64,000 nucleotides of DNA from Bdellovibrionia bacterium (GCA_030424715.1 JAUHWH010000005.1:124001-188000), one strand, 5' to 3'; shown: positions 1 to 8,531, counted from the first letter of the stretch. The notes: generated by a model not told the origin, from the letters alone. Numbers and translations are program-made.

Positions 1-655
1 TTCGCGAGTTGGCATGCTCGATTTGCCATGTCATGTTCTGTGAACCTGGACCTAACTCGGCAAAATTTTCCCCTTCGCCTAAAGTTTTATTCAAAAGTCC
101 TGGATTCAAGGTCCCCTGAAAAACAAAAGTCGACTTCAACCCGAAGGGATGTGAGATCATGGCCACTTTCTCGCCACTCTCTAGTTCAAACTGCTTCTCA
201 AAGGTGCCTTGCCATGGGAGTTGCAAATAGCTTTTGGATTGCCCCTGTGGCGCCATTTGAATATTGAAGGTGTGCTTCTTATGCGCCTTGTTGGTTATCG
301 ACCGACTGATTCCTTGATAGCGGTCACTCAAATTCATAGGACGCAACTGTTTTGGTTTTTGATTTCCCAGTTGTGGATAAAACTTGTCGACGAGCTCTTG
401 ATAGATCATGTCGCCAAAGCCGGTGCCTCCGCGCTCCACCCAACTGTCGACGTATTTGTCATCCAACTGTTCGCGGTAGATGCTTTCAGCCATCCCTGGC
501 TTGGTCAGGCCGCTATGGCTGACCGACTGTCGCATGGCCTTAACCATCTGCCTTAAAAATTGCTTCTCGTACATGTCAGACGCTTCACGCAGCTTACCAT
601 CTAACTTGCGTAGCTGGGGATGCATCTGTTTTTGTGGTGTCTTTGATACTTTCAT
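1..655 (-). CDS. flgJ: FlgJ-type rod-binding protein, 3' end beyond window
   Basis: An uninterrupted reading frame of 218 codons starts at ATG 655 and runs off the window at base 1, so the C-terminus is missing. The N-terminal part has the rod-binding domain pattern of FlgJ: an acidic and aromatic helix (EASDMYEKQFLRQMVKAM) followed by an aligned helix ending in GGTGFGDMIYQEL, at about residues 18-85. FlgJ caps and helps assemble the flagellar rod in the periplasm. Whether a peptidoglycan hydrolase domain follows cannot be seen; residues 110-218 do not look like one. It is the last visible member of the flg operon, 217 bases after flgI; that gap shows no clear terminator. Confidence 0.8.
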   Translation of the reverse strand, partial: MKVSKTPQKQMHPQLRKLDGKLREASDMYEKQFLRQMVKAMRQSVSHSGLTKPGMAESIYREQLDDKYVDSWVERGGTGFGDMIYQELVDKFYPQLGNQKPKQLRPMNLSDRYQGISRSITNKAHKKHTFNIQMAPQGQSKSYLQLPWQGTFEKQFELESGEKVAMISHPFGLKSTFVFQGTLNPGLLNKTLGEGENFAELGPGSQNMTWQIEHANSR

Positions 656-872
656 AACACGCGATAAGAAAAAAAGGGGAGGAAGCGAGACCTCGACAAA
701 TCCATTTGTCTTAAGAGTTTAGGTCCTGCAACAAATGCCGCTATTAGACCTCATATCCTGCTCACTCTTGAACCGTCCTGGCTACGGTCTCTTACCTTCA
801 CCCCCCGAGAGACAACATCCTGTCATCCCAAACTATAGTTTAACTCAGTTCGTTTTATCTTTCTAACAACAA

Positions 873-1907
873 TCACAATATTTCTAGGTCACCTTGTAAG
901 GCACCAGAAGCTTTAATGTTTTGTAAAATCACAATCAGGTCTTTAGGTTTAACGCCCATTCGATTCAAACTTTGAACCAGTTCTCCAACGTTAACTCGCC
1001 CTTGATCGCCCTCAAGAACGTGCACCACCTCTTGTTTGCCACTGGACTTAGACGCAGGACCACGACCACGCGCCGGAGGAGCTCCCCCAACATTTACAGT
1101 GATATCCCCGTGACTAATAGCCACCTTGTCGATTTTTACATTCTCCCCGATCACTACCGTCCCTGTCTTTTCATTGACAATAACTTTGGCTTTCTGATCG
1201 GGATAAATTTTCAGAGACTCGATGATGGAAAGCAACTCAACCCCTTTTCCCTCGTAGGCAAAGGGAACAATAAAGTCGATAGTCCCAGGATCCACAGCTG
1301 TGGCGTACTTCCCACCCAAGTCCATATTGATGGTTTTCGCCATGCGAGCGGCCGTGGTGAGATCAGGATTGTTTAAAGTGAAACGGTACATCTTGCGATG
1401 AGAGAACTCTGCATCCATGTCGCGTTCGACCATGGCACCATTGGGAATCTTAGCAACCGTGAGATGCCCCGCACTGGCGAGCATGCCCCCTTGGGCCACA
1501 GCATAGACATTCTTGTCAGCGGCTCGTAGAGGCGTCTGTATGAGCGTTCCGCCTTTTAGACTGGAGGCATCACCAACAGAGTTGACCGTAACATCAAGCT
1601 TATTACCGGCGCGAGAAAACGGCGGCAAGGTTGCTGTCACAATCACAGCCGCAACATTCTGACTGGAGACTTCGTTACCGTCGAGTTTCATACCCATTTT
1701 ATCGAGCATTCTTTTCATACTTTTTGAGGTGAATTCGAGAGCCGAGTCACCCGTTCCGTTAAGCCCCACCACTAATCCGTAGCCACGCAATTGATTGGTG
1801 CGCACCCCTCTTAAGTTGGCCACATCTTTGATTCGGACGCCGGAAGCATGTAAGCCTTCGCTAACGAACAAGGTAAAGAGCATTAAAAAAATTATGGAAT
1901 ACTTCAT
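873..1907 (-). CDS. flgI: Flagellar P-ring protein FlgI
   Basis: FlgI forms the periplasmic P-ring, the bushing around the flagellar rod in peptidoglycan. The 344-residue protein has a signal peptide (about residues 1-22, ending SEGLHASG), then the conserved FlgI start VRIKDVANLRGVRTNQLRGYGLVVGLNGTGD and the typical end with LVQSLNRMGVKPKDLIVILQ. Length is normal for the family (about 345-370). A Shine-Dalgarno AAAGG lies 7-11 bases before ATG 1907, and flgH ends 4 bases upstream, so the two are co-transcribed. The segment near residues 270-295 (GGAPPARGRGPASKSSGK) is a low-complexity insertion-like loop also variable in other FlgI proteins. Confidence 0.96.
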   Translation of the reverse strand: MKYSIIFLMLFTLFVSEGLHASGVRIKDVANLRGVRTNQLRGYGLVVGLNGTGDSALEFTSKSMKRMLDKMGMKLDGNEVSSQNVAAVIVTATLPPFSRAGNKLDVTVNSVGDASSLKGGTLIQTPLRAADKNVYAVAQGGMLASAGHLTVAKIPNGAMVERDMDAEFSHRKMYRFTLNNPDLTTAARMAKTINMDLGGKYATAVDPGTIDFIVPFAYEGKGVELLSIIESLKIYPDQKAKVIVNEKTGTVVIGENVKIDKVAISHGDITVNVGGAPPARGRGPASKSSGKQEVVHVLEGDQGRVNVGELVQSLNRMGVKPKDLIVILQNIKASGALQGDLEIL

Positions 1908-1911
1908 AGAG

Positions 1912-2640
1912 CTACCTTTTCTTTCGATTCGTCACAATATCAAATTTGGGGTCCAAAAGGGTTTCAGCACTGATCCCTTGGTCATCAAAGTCCTCTTGTC
2001 GAACAATACCGTTCACCACGAGCTTGTACTCTCGCTTTCCAATCATAAAGGGCTGATCCCCTTGAACCATATAAGAACCATCTTTCAGAATCTCAGTGAT
2101 TCGCGATGGAACGGTTTTTACCTCAAATTTAGGAGACTTCTTCGCGGGAGCCGCTGCCGGCGGAGCGGCCGCTGCTTTCGACTTACCCTTGGACTTTCCC
2201 GCACCAGCGTTCTTTTGGGCCGAAGCCAATTGGCGCTCCGCTTGTTGCGCCTTTATCCTATCAATCAGATCTTGAATGACGTTTACTTTTGTTTCGATTT
2301 GTTTTTTGGCCTGCCCGTCGATTTCAATATTAATGAGATCTCCGATCAACCGGTTGGTATTTTGCGTGAACAGGTAGGAGCCTTGCCCACGCTCGATCCA
2401 AAGCGAGCCCGAATCAGCCCCTAACTTCGATTTTTCTTGTAGGGTTTTGTGGTCCGTTCGTTGGTACTTTTTATTTTTTGCTAATTTGCCCACAACGGAT
2501 CGTCTTTTCCTTTTCTTTGTGGATTTTGCTGTGGATTTACCACCGAGAAACTCTTTCATAGATTTCCCAAAGTTGGCACAACCAACCATGGCTGGACAAA
2601 CTAAAGAAACAACCAAAATCATTTGAAGAGATCGACTCAT
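1912..2640 (-). CDS. flgH: Flagellar L-ring lipoprotein FlgH
   Basis: FlgH builds the L-ring in the outer membrane. The 242-residue protein has a lipoprotein signal with lipobox VGC at about residues 19-21, a lysine-rich stretch (residues 30-65), then the FlgH core GSLWIERGQGSYLFTQNTNR with GDLINIEI, and a C-terminal half ending in a beta-rich segment (GKREYKLVVNGIVRQEDF). An alanine/proline/lysine-rich linker at about residues 145-172 is inserted where FlgH proteins usually have a short helix-rich region. Start ATG 2640 overlaps the flgA stop by 4 bases (ATGA), indicating translational coupling. Confidence 0.93.
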   Translation of the reverse strand: MSRSLQMILVVSLVCPAMVGCANFGKSMKEFLGGKSTAKSTKKRKRRSVVGKLAKNKKYQRTDHKTLQEKSKLGADSGSLWIERGQGSYLFTQNTNRLIGDLINIEIDGQAKKQIETKVNVIQDLIDRIKAQQAERQLASAQKNAGAGKSKGKSKAAAAPPAAAPAKKSPKFEVKTVPSRITEILKDGSYMVQGDQPFMIGKREYKLVVNGIVRQEDFDDQGISAETLLDPKFDIVTNRKKR

Positions 2641-3287
2641 TCTACCCTCGCTGTACTTTTATCAACAATTTTTGCAAATAGTTTTTTTCTAGTGTCAGGG
2701 ATATAGACGGGAATGCGATCACCGATGGCTCCCGCTCCTTTTGCCTGGCCCATCATCGACAAGGTCATTGTTCCCTGGTCAAGAACCAAGCGAATGGGTT
2801 GACCGTAGCGAACCACCAACGGCTTTTTTAAATAACTCTCATCAATGACATGACCCCGCTGAAAGACTCGACCACTGGTTAGCCCAATAGCGCCTTCAAC
2901 TTTGGGCAAATAGGGTGTCTTTAAGAAGGTGACGTCTTTCTCAACAACGCGAACGTCTTGCAGATCAATGATATCGCCTTGCTTGATGTTGTTTTTTGCA
3001 ACAACCACATTATCTTTCCAACGAATCGTGGTTGTTATCAGTCGATTTTCATCACCGAGCCTCAACACCAAATTGGTCTGCCCCTTCCAGTGTTCCGCAA
3101 TCACGCGATCGGGCTTGGCAATGTCATTCAGAAGAGCCTCGTTATGAATAGTTAGGTCCACTCGGCAACTGGAACATTCCTTGGCAACCTCAGTTTGGAT
3201 AACTTGTTGCAAGTGGCTCTTGAGATCAGCAAAAACGCTATCCCACGCGACTAAGACCGAAATGACTAAAAATAAATGAACTCCCAT
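2637..3287 (-). CDS. flgA: Flagellar P-ring assembly chaperone FlgA
   Basis: FlgA is the periplasmic chaperone that helps FlgI assemble. The 216-residue protein starts with a signal peptide (ends about VFA, residue 21). Its C-terminal two thirds carry the SAF-type FlgA pattern: NNIKQGDIIDLQDVRVVEKDV, then GRVFQRGHVIDESYLKKPLVVRYGQPIRLVL and GAIGDRIPVYIPDTRKKLFAKIVD. Both the AAGG ribosome site and the overlap with flgH place it in the operon. Its position between flgG and flgH differs from the enteric arrangement, where flgA is divergent from flgB. Confidence 0.9.
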   Translation of the reverse strand: MGVHLFLVISVLVAWDSVFADLKSHLQQVIQTEVAKECSSCRVDLTIHNEALLNDIAKPDRVIAEHWKGQTNLVLRLGDENRLITTTIRWKDNVVVAKNNIKQGDIIDLQDVRVVEKDVTFLKTPYLPKVEGAIGLTSGRVFQRGHVIDESYLKKPLVVRYGQPIRLVLDQGTMTLSMMGQAKGAGAIGDRIPVYIPDTRKKLFAKIVDKSTARVE

Positions 3288-3290
3288 TGC

Positions 3291-4076
3291 CTACCTTAGA
3301 TTGTTTATGGTTTGTAACATTTGATCTGTCGCCTGCATGACCTTCGAGTTGGTCTCGTAAGTTCTCTGGCTCGTGATCATATTCACCATTTCTTCAACAA
3401 TATTGACGTTACTGCCCTCAAGCTCCCCTTGCGCGACCATCCCGAAGTGCCCTTTGCCCGGTGTGCCTCGCTGAGGATTTCCACTGGCCGGCGTCGGTGA
3501 GAAGTTGTTTTTCCCTAAAGCTTTTAGACCCGCGGGATTGATAAATGAGGCCAACTCAATTTGTCCGATGACTTCGGGCTTCGAAAGACGATCTCGAACA
3601 AGTTCAATCTCGCCTCGTGAGGTGATTCGCACATCCACCGTGTCGCTGGGTAGCTCCACCTCAGGAACCAAACGGTTGCCGTTTTTATCAACCAGCTTAC
3701 CTTCACTGTCTCTTTTGAACTCACCATTGCGAGTGTATAGAATGTCACCCTCTTCGTTAACGACCTGAAAGAAGCCCTTGCCTTGAATCGCGAGATCAAA
3801 TGGGTTGTCAGTGATTTTTGCAGAACCTATCCCGTGGTCTCTCTGCACGGCAGCGTTTTTGACCCCCAAACCCACTTGAACTCCGGTGGGAGATACGGCG
3901 TTCAAACCGGAGGCTGCTCCGGGCGCCTTCTCCGTTTGATAGAGTAAGTCTTCGAATTCAGCGCGAGCCTTTTTAAAACCTGTGGTGGATGCGTTGGCCA
4001 TGTTGTTCGAAATCACTTCCATATTCGATTGCTGGGCCTGCATTCCGGTGGCTGCTGTATTTAGTGCTTTTAACAT
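3291..4076 (-). CDS. flgG: Flagellar distal rod protein FlgG
   Basis: FlgG makes the distal rod. The 261-residue protein has the family N-terminus (MLKALNTAATGMQAQQSNMEV followed by ISNNMANASTTGFKKARAEFEDLLYQ), the middle core with NPFDLAIQGKGFFQV and LYTRNGEF, and the C-terminal heptad helix VEEMVNMITSQRTYETNSKVMQATDQMLQTINNLR. Length equals the usual 260 residues. Ribosome site GAGAGG sits before ATG 4076. It lies 12 bases after flgF and 3 bases before flgA. Confidence 0.97.
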   Translation of the reverse strand: MLKALNTAATGMQAQQSNMEVISNNMANASTTGFKKARAEFEDLLYQTEKAPGAASGLNAVSPTGVQVGLGVKNAAVQRDHGIGSAKITDNPFDLAIQGKGFFQVVNEEGDILYTRNGEFKRDSEGKLVDKNGNRLVPEVELPSDTVDVRITSRGEIELVRDRLSKPEVIGQIELASFINPAGLKALGKNNFSPTPASGNPQRGTPGKGHFGMVAQGELEGSNVNIVEEMVNMITSQRTYETNSKVMQATDQMLQTINNLR

Positions 4077-4088
4077 CTCAACCTCTCA

Positions 4089-4904
4089 TTATCTCAAACG
4101 TGGGACTTCGTTTGCTAGTTTTTGATTCATCTGATCGTAAGCCTGAATAGCCTTTTGCGTGCTCTCAAAAACGCGTGTGGCATTTATCATCTCTGTCATC
4201 TCTTTCACAATATTGACGTTACTTTGCTCAAAAGCCCCCTGATGAACTTTATACTTGTCGGCGTCCACAATTTGATTTTCAAAGTTCTCGCGGACGGTGT
4301 AAAGCGAGCCCCCCTGCTTATGAAGGGCATCTTTCTCCGTCGCAGTTTTCAAAGAGAGACGTCCTTGGTTGGTTCCGTTAACAAAGACGTCACCCTTGAC
4401 GGTCACCGTGAAGTTTTGCTTGTCCTCCACTTGAATAAAGCGCTCTGACATGGGTTGCCCCTCTTCTCCGCTGAGCAAAAGAGGAAAGCCTTGCTTGTTC
4501 ACAACAACACCGTCGGCATTGACTGTCATATGACCGTTTCTCGTCATGCGAACACCCGCTGGGGTCAGAACCTCAAAGAAGGCATCGCCCTCTAACCCCA
4601 TGTCTAAAGGGTTTCCGGTGAGCTTGAGAGCCCCTTGCGCGAAGCTTGTTGACGTGCCGTCGAGATCCACATAGCTTTTGTCTCCACCATTAATAGGGTA
4701 GAAGCTCTCAATAGAAGCCGGCACCTTTGGTGTTTCTAAAACCGTTGGCTGTTTCTCGTAGCTCGTTAGATACTCTTTAAAGAGTTGCTGATCTTTTTTA
4801 AAGCCCGGAGTGTTTGCGTTGGCAATGTTGTTAGCAATGGTCTCCAACTTTGCACTGTGTGCAACGGCTCCACTTACGGCTGTATAAATTCCTTTAGTAC
4901 TCAT
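4089..4904 (-). CDS. flgF: Flagellar proximal rod protein FlgF
   Basis: A second FlgF/FlgG family rod protein of 271 residues: N-terminal MSTKGIYTAVSGAVAHSAKLE and IANNIANANTPGFKK, middle NPLDMGLEGDAFFEVLTPAG, and C-terminal SNVNIVKEMTEMINATRVFESTQKAIQAYDQM. The gene order (before flgG) and the divergence from FlgG make FlgF the best call; FlgG paralogue is the alternative. It is the first gene of the operon and follows a sigma-54 type promoter. The start at 4904 is fixed by the family N-terminus, but the ribosome site before it is poor and the predicted transcript leader is only about 5 bases. Confidence 0.88.
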   Translation of the reverse strand: MSTKGIYTAVSGAVAHSAKLETIANNIANANTPGFKKDQQLFKEYLTSYEKQPTVLETPKVPASIESFYPINGGDKSYVDLDGTSTSFAQGALKLTGNPLDMGLEGDAFFEVLTPAGVRMTRNGHMTVNADGVVVNKQGFPLLLSGEEGQPMSERFIQVEDKQNFTVTVKGDVFVNGTNQGRLSLKTATEKDALHKQGGSLYTVRENFENQIVDADKYKVHQGAFEQSNVNIVKEMTEMINATRVFESTQKAIQAYDQMNQKLANEVPRLR

Positions 4905-4919
4905 ACCTTTAAAAGAGAA

Positions 4920-4936
4920 AGCAATGCCTGTGCCAA
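4920..4936 (-). promoter_or_regulatory. Sigma-54 (RpoN) promoter of the flg operon
   Basis: Reading the minus strand, TTGGCACAGGCATTGCT matches the sigma-54 consensus TGGCACR-N4-TTGCW at every fixed base, with GG (4934-4933) and GC (4922-4921) separated by exactly 10 bases. This predicts a transcription start near 4909, five bases before the flgF ATG at 4904. Flagellar rod and ring genes are classic sigma-54 targets. No enhancer site for an NtrC-type activator was recognised upstream. Confidence 0.8.
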
Positions 4937-5309
4937 AAAAACCAACACTCGACCTTAGTGGAAGTTTGCCTCAACTCCCTTTGCGAGCAGGGTCTCATAA
5001 GTGACACGAGACCATGGTCTCTCGTCCAAATCACTGACTGCATACTGCGAACGTCAAATCACACAGGGCGACTCTCAATCACCCAAACGCGCTTTCACGA
5101 AAGCTCTTTCTGTTTTTCGGTTGAGCCGGCTTGCACCCAGTTTCAAGATCATTGACCTCAAAAGGCAGCGAAAAGTCCAGTCACCGACTGGCGCCAATCG
5201 GAGATCTACCATTAGACCAAGGTCGGTCTTTATTGTCAGTTTAATGGCGGTGGTGTCAAAGCGGCCGAGGGTCTGGGATCTGCTTTGATCATCGACGAAG
5301 GAGCTTATT
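4937..5309. other. Intergenic region between divergent flgF and mltD-like genes
   Basis: About 370 bases with no convincing coding frame. It must contain the promoter of the plus-strand transglycosylase gene and any upstream activator sites for the sigma-54 promoter; I see no clear -35/-10 pair or inverted repeat. Short antisense frames here lack ribosome sites and family motifs. Confidence 0.5.
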
Positions 5310-6293
5310 ATGGTCATAATAGATTTTATGAAGATCTTAGGTGGAATGCTTTTTGTGATAGGGTTTGCTGGCTTTTTGATGGAGCCTGCCGAAGCGGCTG
5401 TTCGCACTCAAAACAGTGCTCAACCTCTCAAGTCGGTTCGTAAATTTCGCCAGTTTCGCAAAGATTTGCGCGCCCCGATCCGGCAAGTCTACTCTCCCCC
5501 GGTCTTTGATTTTCCGGTGACCTACAATCATCAAGTGAAAAACTGGATCCACTTCTTCCAAACGCGGGGTAAGCATTCCTTTAGAAAATGGTTGGAGCGC
5601 TCAGGTCGCTACGCGCCTTATATTCAAAAACAATTAGCGAAAAACAATATTCCACAGGATCTACTCTACGTGGCGATGATTGAAAGCGGATTCACCCCGC
5701 GAGCAAAAAGCCCAGCGGGTGCTGTGGGAATCTGGCAATTTATCGCCCCCACCGCAAAACGCTACGGACTAAAAGTAAACTCCTGGATTGATGAACGCAG
5801 AAATTTCACGAAAGCCACCGGCGCTGCCATTCGTTACAAAAAAGATCTCTACCGCATGTTCGAGTCATGGCATCTGGTTTCGGCTTCTTACAACACAGGA
5901 GAAAACCGCATCCGTCGTCTTATCAAAAAGCACAAGACCAATAGTTTTTGGGAACTGGCCGATATGAAAACCATACCCGAGGAAACCATCAACTATGTGC
6001 CTAAAATTATTGCGGCCACCTTGATTGCCAAGTCTCCGGCCCTCTATGGCTTTAAAGACTTGCAATATCACACGCCTTATAAGTTCGAAGAAGCCGACGT
6101 TCCTGGTGGCACCGACCTTGTCAATCTGGCCCAGTACCTGGGCGTACAGAGTCGCTACCTCAAAGATTTGAACCCCGATCTCCTCAAGGGCTTTATCCCT
6201 CGGGAGATTAAGAGTCACCGTATAAAAGTTCCCATGGGGTCAACTCCCTTGGTGCGCCAATACTCGCAAATCATCAGCACCTCGGCTATATAA
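5310..6293 (+). CDS. Membrane-anchored or exported lytic murein transglycosylase (MltD-like)
   Basis: A 327-residue exported protein with a signal segment (residues 4-28, ending EPAEAA) and a family 1 SLT domain at about residues 95-235. The catalytic glutamate is in YVAMIESGF, followed by SPAGAVGIWQFIAPTAKRYGL and SASYNTGENR, all hallmarks of the MltD subclass. It cleaves the MurNAc-GlcNAc bond to 1,6-anhydro ends. The C-terminus (VNLAQYLGVQSRYLKDLNPDL...KVPMG) resembles one degenerate LysM-like unit, whereas MltD of E. coli carries two clear LysM repeats. ATG 5310 is supported by AAGGAG at 5298-5303. It is divergent from the flagellar operon and 5 bases ahead of the aspartokinase gene. Confidence 0.88.
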   Translation: MVIIDFMKILGGMLFVIGFAGFLMEPAEAAVRTQNSAQPLKSVRKFRQFRKDLRAPIRQVYSPPVFDFPVTYNHQVKNWIHFFQTRGKHSFRKWLERSGRYAPYIQKQLAKNNIPQDLLYVAMIESGFTPRAKSPAGAVGIWQFIAPTAKRYGLKVNSWIDERRNFTKATGAAIRYKKDLYRMFESWHLVSASYNTGENRIRRLIKKHKTNSFWELADMKTIPEETINYVPKIIAATLIAKSPALYGFKDLQYHTPYKFEEADVPGGTDLVNLAQYLGVQSRYLKDLNPDLLKGFIPREIKSHRIKVPMGSTPLVRQYSQIISTSAI

Positions 6294-6298
6294 GGACC

Positions 6299-7051
6299 AT
6301 GGTTAAAAATCTTCGAGTTCAAAAGTATGGTGGTAGCAGTCTTGACTCCATTGCCAAGATCAAAGCCATTGCCCAGAACATTTCTGAGAGTTATCAAAAA
6401 GGCGATCGCTTTCTCCTCGTGGTGAGTGCCATGGGCCACACCACCGATCAACTGTTCGACATGGCCCATGATATTTCAGAGTCACCCAACCAAAGAGAAT
6501 TGGATATGCTGCTCTCCGCCGGCGAGCGCATCAGTATGGCCCTAATGAGCTTGGCTTTGAACAGCCTTGGAGTGCCCTCCATAAGCTTCACTGGCAGTCA
6601 GGCCGGCATCATGACTTGCGGCACCCATGGTGATGCTTCGATCCTCGAAGTGAAACCGGTACGTGTGACCGAAGAGATTCTAAAAGGCAAAGTGGTTATC
6701 ATCGCCGGCTTTCAGGGTGTCGATCCTTTAACAAAAGAGATCACCACATTAGGGCGAGGCGGTTCCGACACCACAGCCATCGCCATGGCTTCGCATTTTC
6801 AGTGCACTGTTTGTGAATTTAAAAAAGACACCGAAGGGATCTATTCAGACGACCCACATACGAACCCTGATGCTGAGCACTTTCCCACTCTGAGTTGGGA
6901 CCAAGTGATAAAAATGGCAAAACAAGGCTCGCCTTTTCTACATATCAAAGCGGCAACCATGGCCAAAGAAAAGAGCATGCCGTTAGAAATCGCCCATGCC
7001 CACAAACCCACAGGTCTAAAAACGCGCATTCAAGGTCACCAGAAGTTCTAA
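6299..7051 (+). CDS. Aspartate kinase, catalytic domain only
   Basis: The 250-residue protein is a lone amino-acid kinase domain of the aspartokinase type: VQKYGGSSL (KFGGTS equivalent, residues 7-15), VVSAMGHTTD, LLSAGERISMALM, GSQAGI, FQGVDPLTKEITTLGRGGSDTTA, and the C-terminal GIYSDDPHTNPDA. It phosphorylates aspartate at the entry to lysine, threonine, methionine and diaminopimelate synthesis. Normal LysC proteins are 400-460 residues with two C-terminal ACT domains for feedback control; here the frame stops cleanly after the kinase domain and a terminator follows, so it is probably not feedback-inhibited. The usual TDVDG is KDTEG here. Ribosome site AAGGA precedes ATG 6299; it is likely co-transcribed with the transglycosylase. 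Confidence 0.87.
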   Translation: MVKNLRVQKYGGSSLDSIAKIKAIAQNISESYQKGDRFLLVVSAMGHTTDQLFDMAHDISESPNQRELDMLLSAGERISMALMSLALNSLGVPSISFTGSQAGIMTCGTHGDASILEVKPVRVTEEILKGKVVIIAGFQGVDPLTKEITTLGRGGSDTTAIAMASHFQCTVCEFKKDTEGIYSDDPHTNPDAEHFPTLSWDQVIKMAKQGSPFLHIKAATMAKEKSMPLEIAHAHKPTGLKTRIQGHQKF

Positions 7052-7058
7052 AAAGAAA

Positions 7059-7084
7059 AAGGCCCACTCCTCGGAGTCGGCCTT
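7059..7084 (-). terminator. Rho-independent terminator of the gene at 7111-7452
   Basis: Arms AAGGCC-ACTCC and GGAGT-GGCCTT with one C-C mismatch form a strong hairpin. On the minus strand it is followed by TTTTTCTTTTT, so it ends the minus-strand gene. The plus side lacks a T-run, though the stem may also stop transcription from the aspartokinase gene, which ends 8 bases before it. Confidence 0.82.
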
Positions 7085-7110
7085 CGCAAAATCAAAAAAT
7101 CTTAACTCAA

Positions 7111-7452
7111 TTAGTCAGCAATCTCGCCGTCGTAGAGTAAGGCCGGGTTGCTAATAGAGCAGCCGTCGCTGAGATAACTAATAATCACTTCATAGATTGA
7201 GGTTTTGCTACCGTCATAAGGCCCCTCTAACCAAGCAATCATAGTGACTTCTATTTTTTGCCGGCCGCCCTCGAGAGACTCGCGCAGCGTTACATCCGCG
7301 TAGTTCTCTGTTTCAAAACCCCAGTCTAATTGAAAGCTACTTTCGACGGCAGCCACAGCCTTGTCTTCGCAAAGTTGCTTATATGTCGTCATGTCCGCAG
7401 AAAACACAGAACTTGACGCTAAGATAAAAAGTGAAAAAACCAATACCTTCAT
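7111..7452 (-). CDS. Small secreted protein of unknown function
   Basis: Start ATG 7452 is chosen because AAGGAG lies 9 bases upstream and it opens a standard signal peptide (MKVLVFSLFILASSSVFSA, cleavage near residue 19); the longer frame upstream to 7779 has no such support. The 113-residue product is acidic after cleavage, with two cysteines (in YKQLCEDKA and SDGCSISN) that could form a disulfide. No family recognised. A clean terminator follows. It is a single-gene unit convergent with the aspartokinase gene. Confidence 0.72.
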   Translation of the reverse strand: MKVLVFSLFILASSSVFSADMTTYKQLCEDKAVAAVESSFQLDWGFETENYADVTLRESLEGGRQKIEVTMIAWLEGPYDGSKTSIYEVIISYLSDGCSISNPALLYDGEIAD

Positions 7453-7832
7453 TTTCAGATCTCCTTGTTTCATTTCCATCTCACTCAATAGCCCGAAAAG
7501 GCCCTTGGCGCTAGTGGGCGGCAGCGACAAAACGCGATCTTCACATTTCGGAAATCCTTTACAAGAGGGACTCCCAGCAATCATGAAAAAATGACAGCCC
7601 CATCGTCGCTCATCGCTACAAAAATGGGTTTGGGGCAACAAATCGCTTAAAACCTTAACGCTGGTGCGCAGCACAGATTCTGACAGCGAGGATGGGCGAA
7701 GAGTGGAATTTCTCCACGGGAACCACTCGAGCCAGGGACTTAAATCATCTACACGCCACATCAGTGAGTGACGTATCACATTGGCTCGGTAAGCTAAAAG
7801 AAATCACACGATTTTTTTGCAAAGGAAAACCA
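7453..7832. other. Intergenic region between two divergent exported-protein genes
   Basis: 380 bases that must hold both divergent promoters. I see no repeat, RNA gene or convincing coding frame. An in-frame extension of the downstream lipoprotein gene to 7692 exists but lacks a ribosome site and would bury the signal peptide. Confidence 0.5.
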
Positions 7833-8531
7833 ATGAGACATTTTATTCCCTTTTTTGTAAGCCTGATTTTTGTTGCCACTAGTGCTTGTAGTTCTGGCGG
7901 AGGAGGCGGTTCCGCTGCCGACAAAACCACACCTGATGGCGAGACGCCCGCAAACATCAAAAATGCGAAGGCTTACAACCCAGGACCAGCGCTGTTGTTT
8001 GGAGACAGCATTGCCCGGGGCGTGGGCGCTTCGTCAGAATTGAAGTCGCTGGTGGGCTGTATGCTGGATCTACAATCGGAGCTGGTTTCCAACATGGCGC
8101 AAGAGGGGGCAACAACCCCTGATGCTCTCAAATTGCTCGACTCTGCCATCGATACCAAACCATCCATCGTTCTTATCAGTCTAGGCGGCAATGACCTGAT
8201 CGTGGATGCGATACAAAATGACCTTCCAGAAAAAACGACCCTCGACGGACTTAGAAAAATTTTTAGGGACCTCGTGACCGGTGGCAGCTTGGTCATTCAT
8301 CTTGGACTCAATCCCCCTGCCGACCTCGATTTCCCAATCGAATTAGACACTTCGAGATTAGGAAAAATTAAGGCCATCGCCGTAGAAGAAGGCGTACTAT
8401 TTATTGAAAACAGCTTCGAAGGCATGTGGGGGAACCCTGAGTACATGAGCGATAGCGTGCATCCCAATGATGCCGGCTATGCACTGGTCTGCCAACGCAT
8501 TCAAAAAGCCGTGGCGCCCCACCTAAAATGA
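7833..8531 (+). CDS. SGNH/GDSL-family esterase lipoprotein (TAP-like)
   Basis: The 232-residue product has a lipoprotein signal ending TSAC (cysteine near residue 19) followed by SSGGGGG. The hydrolase core shows all four SGNH blocks: LFGDSIARG with the nucleophile serine, a glycine block around NMAQEGATT, SLGGNDL, and DSVHPNDAGY with the catalytic Asp-His. Family members such as TesA/arylesterase remove acyl or acetyl groups; substrate here unknown. ATG 7833 is preceded by AAAGGA at 7821-7826. Its stop overlaps the start of the next gene (ATGA), and that gene is a polysaccharide deacetylase, so the pair may act on the same acylated envelope or prey polymer (inference). Confidence 0.88.
   Translation: MRHFIPFFVSLIFVATSACSSGGGGGSAADKTTPDGETPANIKNAKAYNPGPALLFGDSIARGVGASSELKSLVGCMLDLQSELVSNMAQEGATTPDALKLLDSAIDTKPSIVLISLGGNDLIVDAIQNDLPEKTTLDGLRKIFRDLVTGGSLVIHLGLNPPADLDFPIELDTSRLGKIKAIAVEEGVLFIENSFEGMWGNPEYMSDSVHPNDAGYALVCQRIQKAVAPHLK

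Noticed and set aside
28-722. Plus-strand frames in 28-267, 209-556 and 480-722
   Set aside because: They are antisense to the open minus-strand FlgJ-type gene, which has a family domain; none has a ribosome site or motif.
7453-7779. N-terminal extension of the secreted protein at 7111-7452
   Set aside because: The signal peptide and a strong AAGGAG point to ATG 7452; the extension reads as random sequence.
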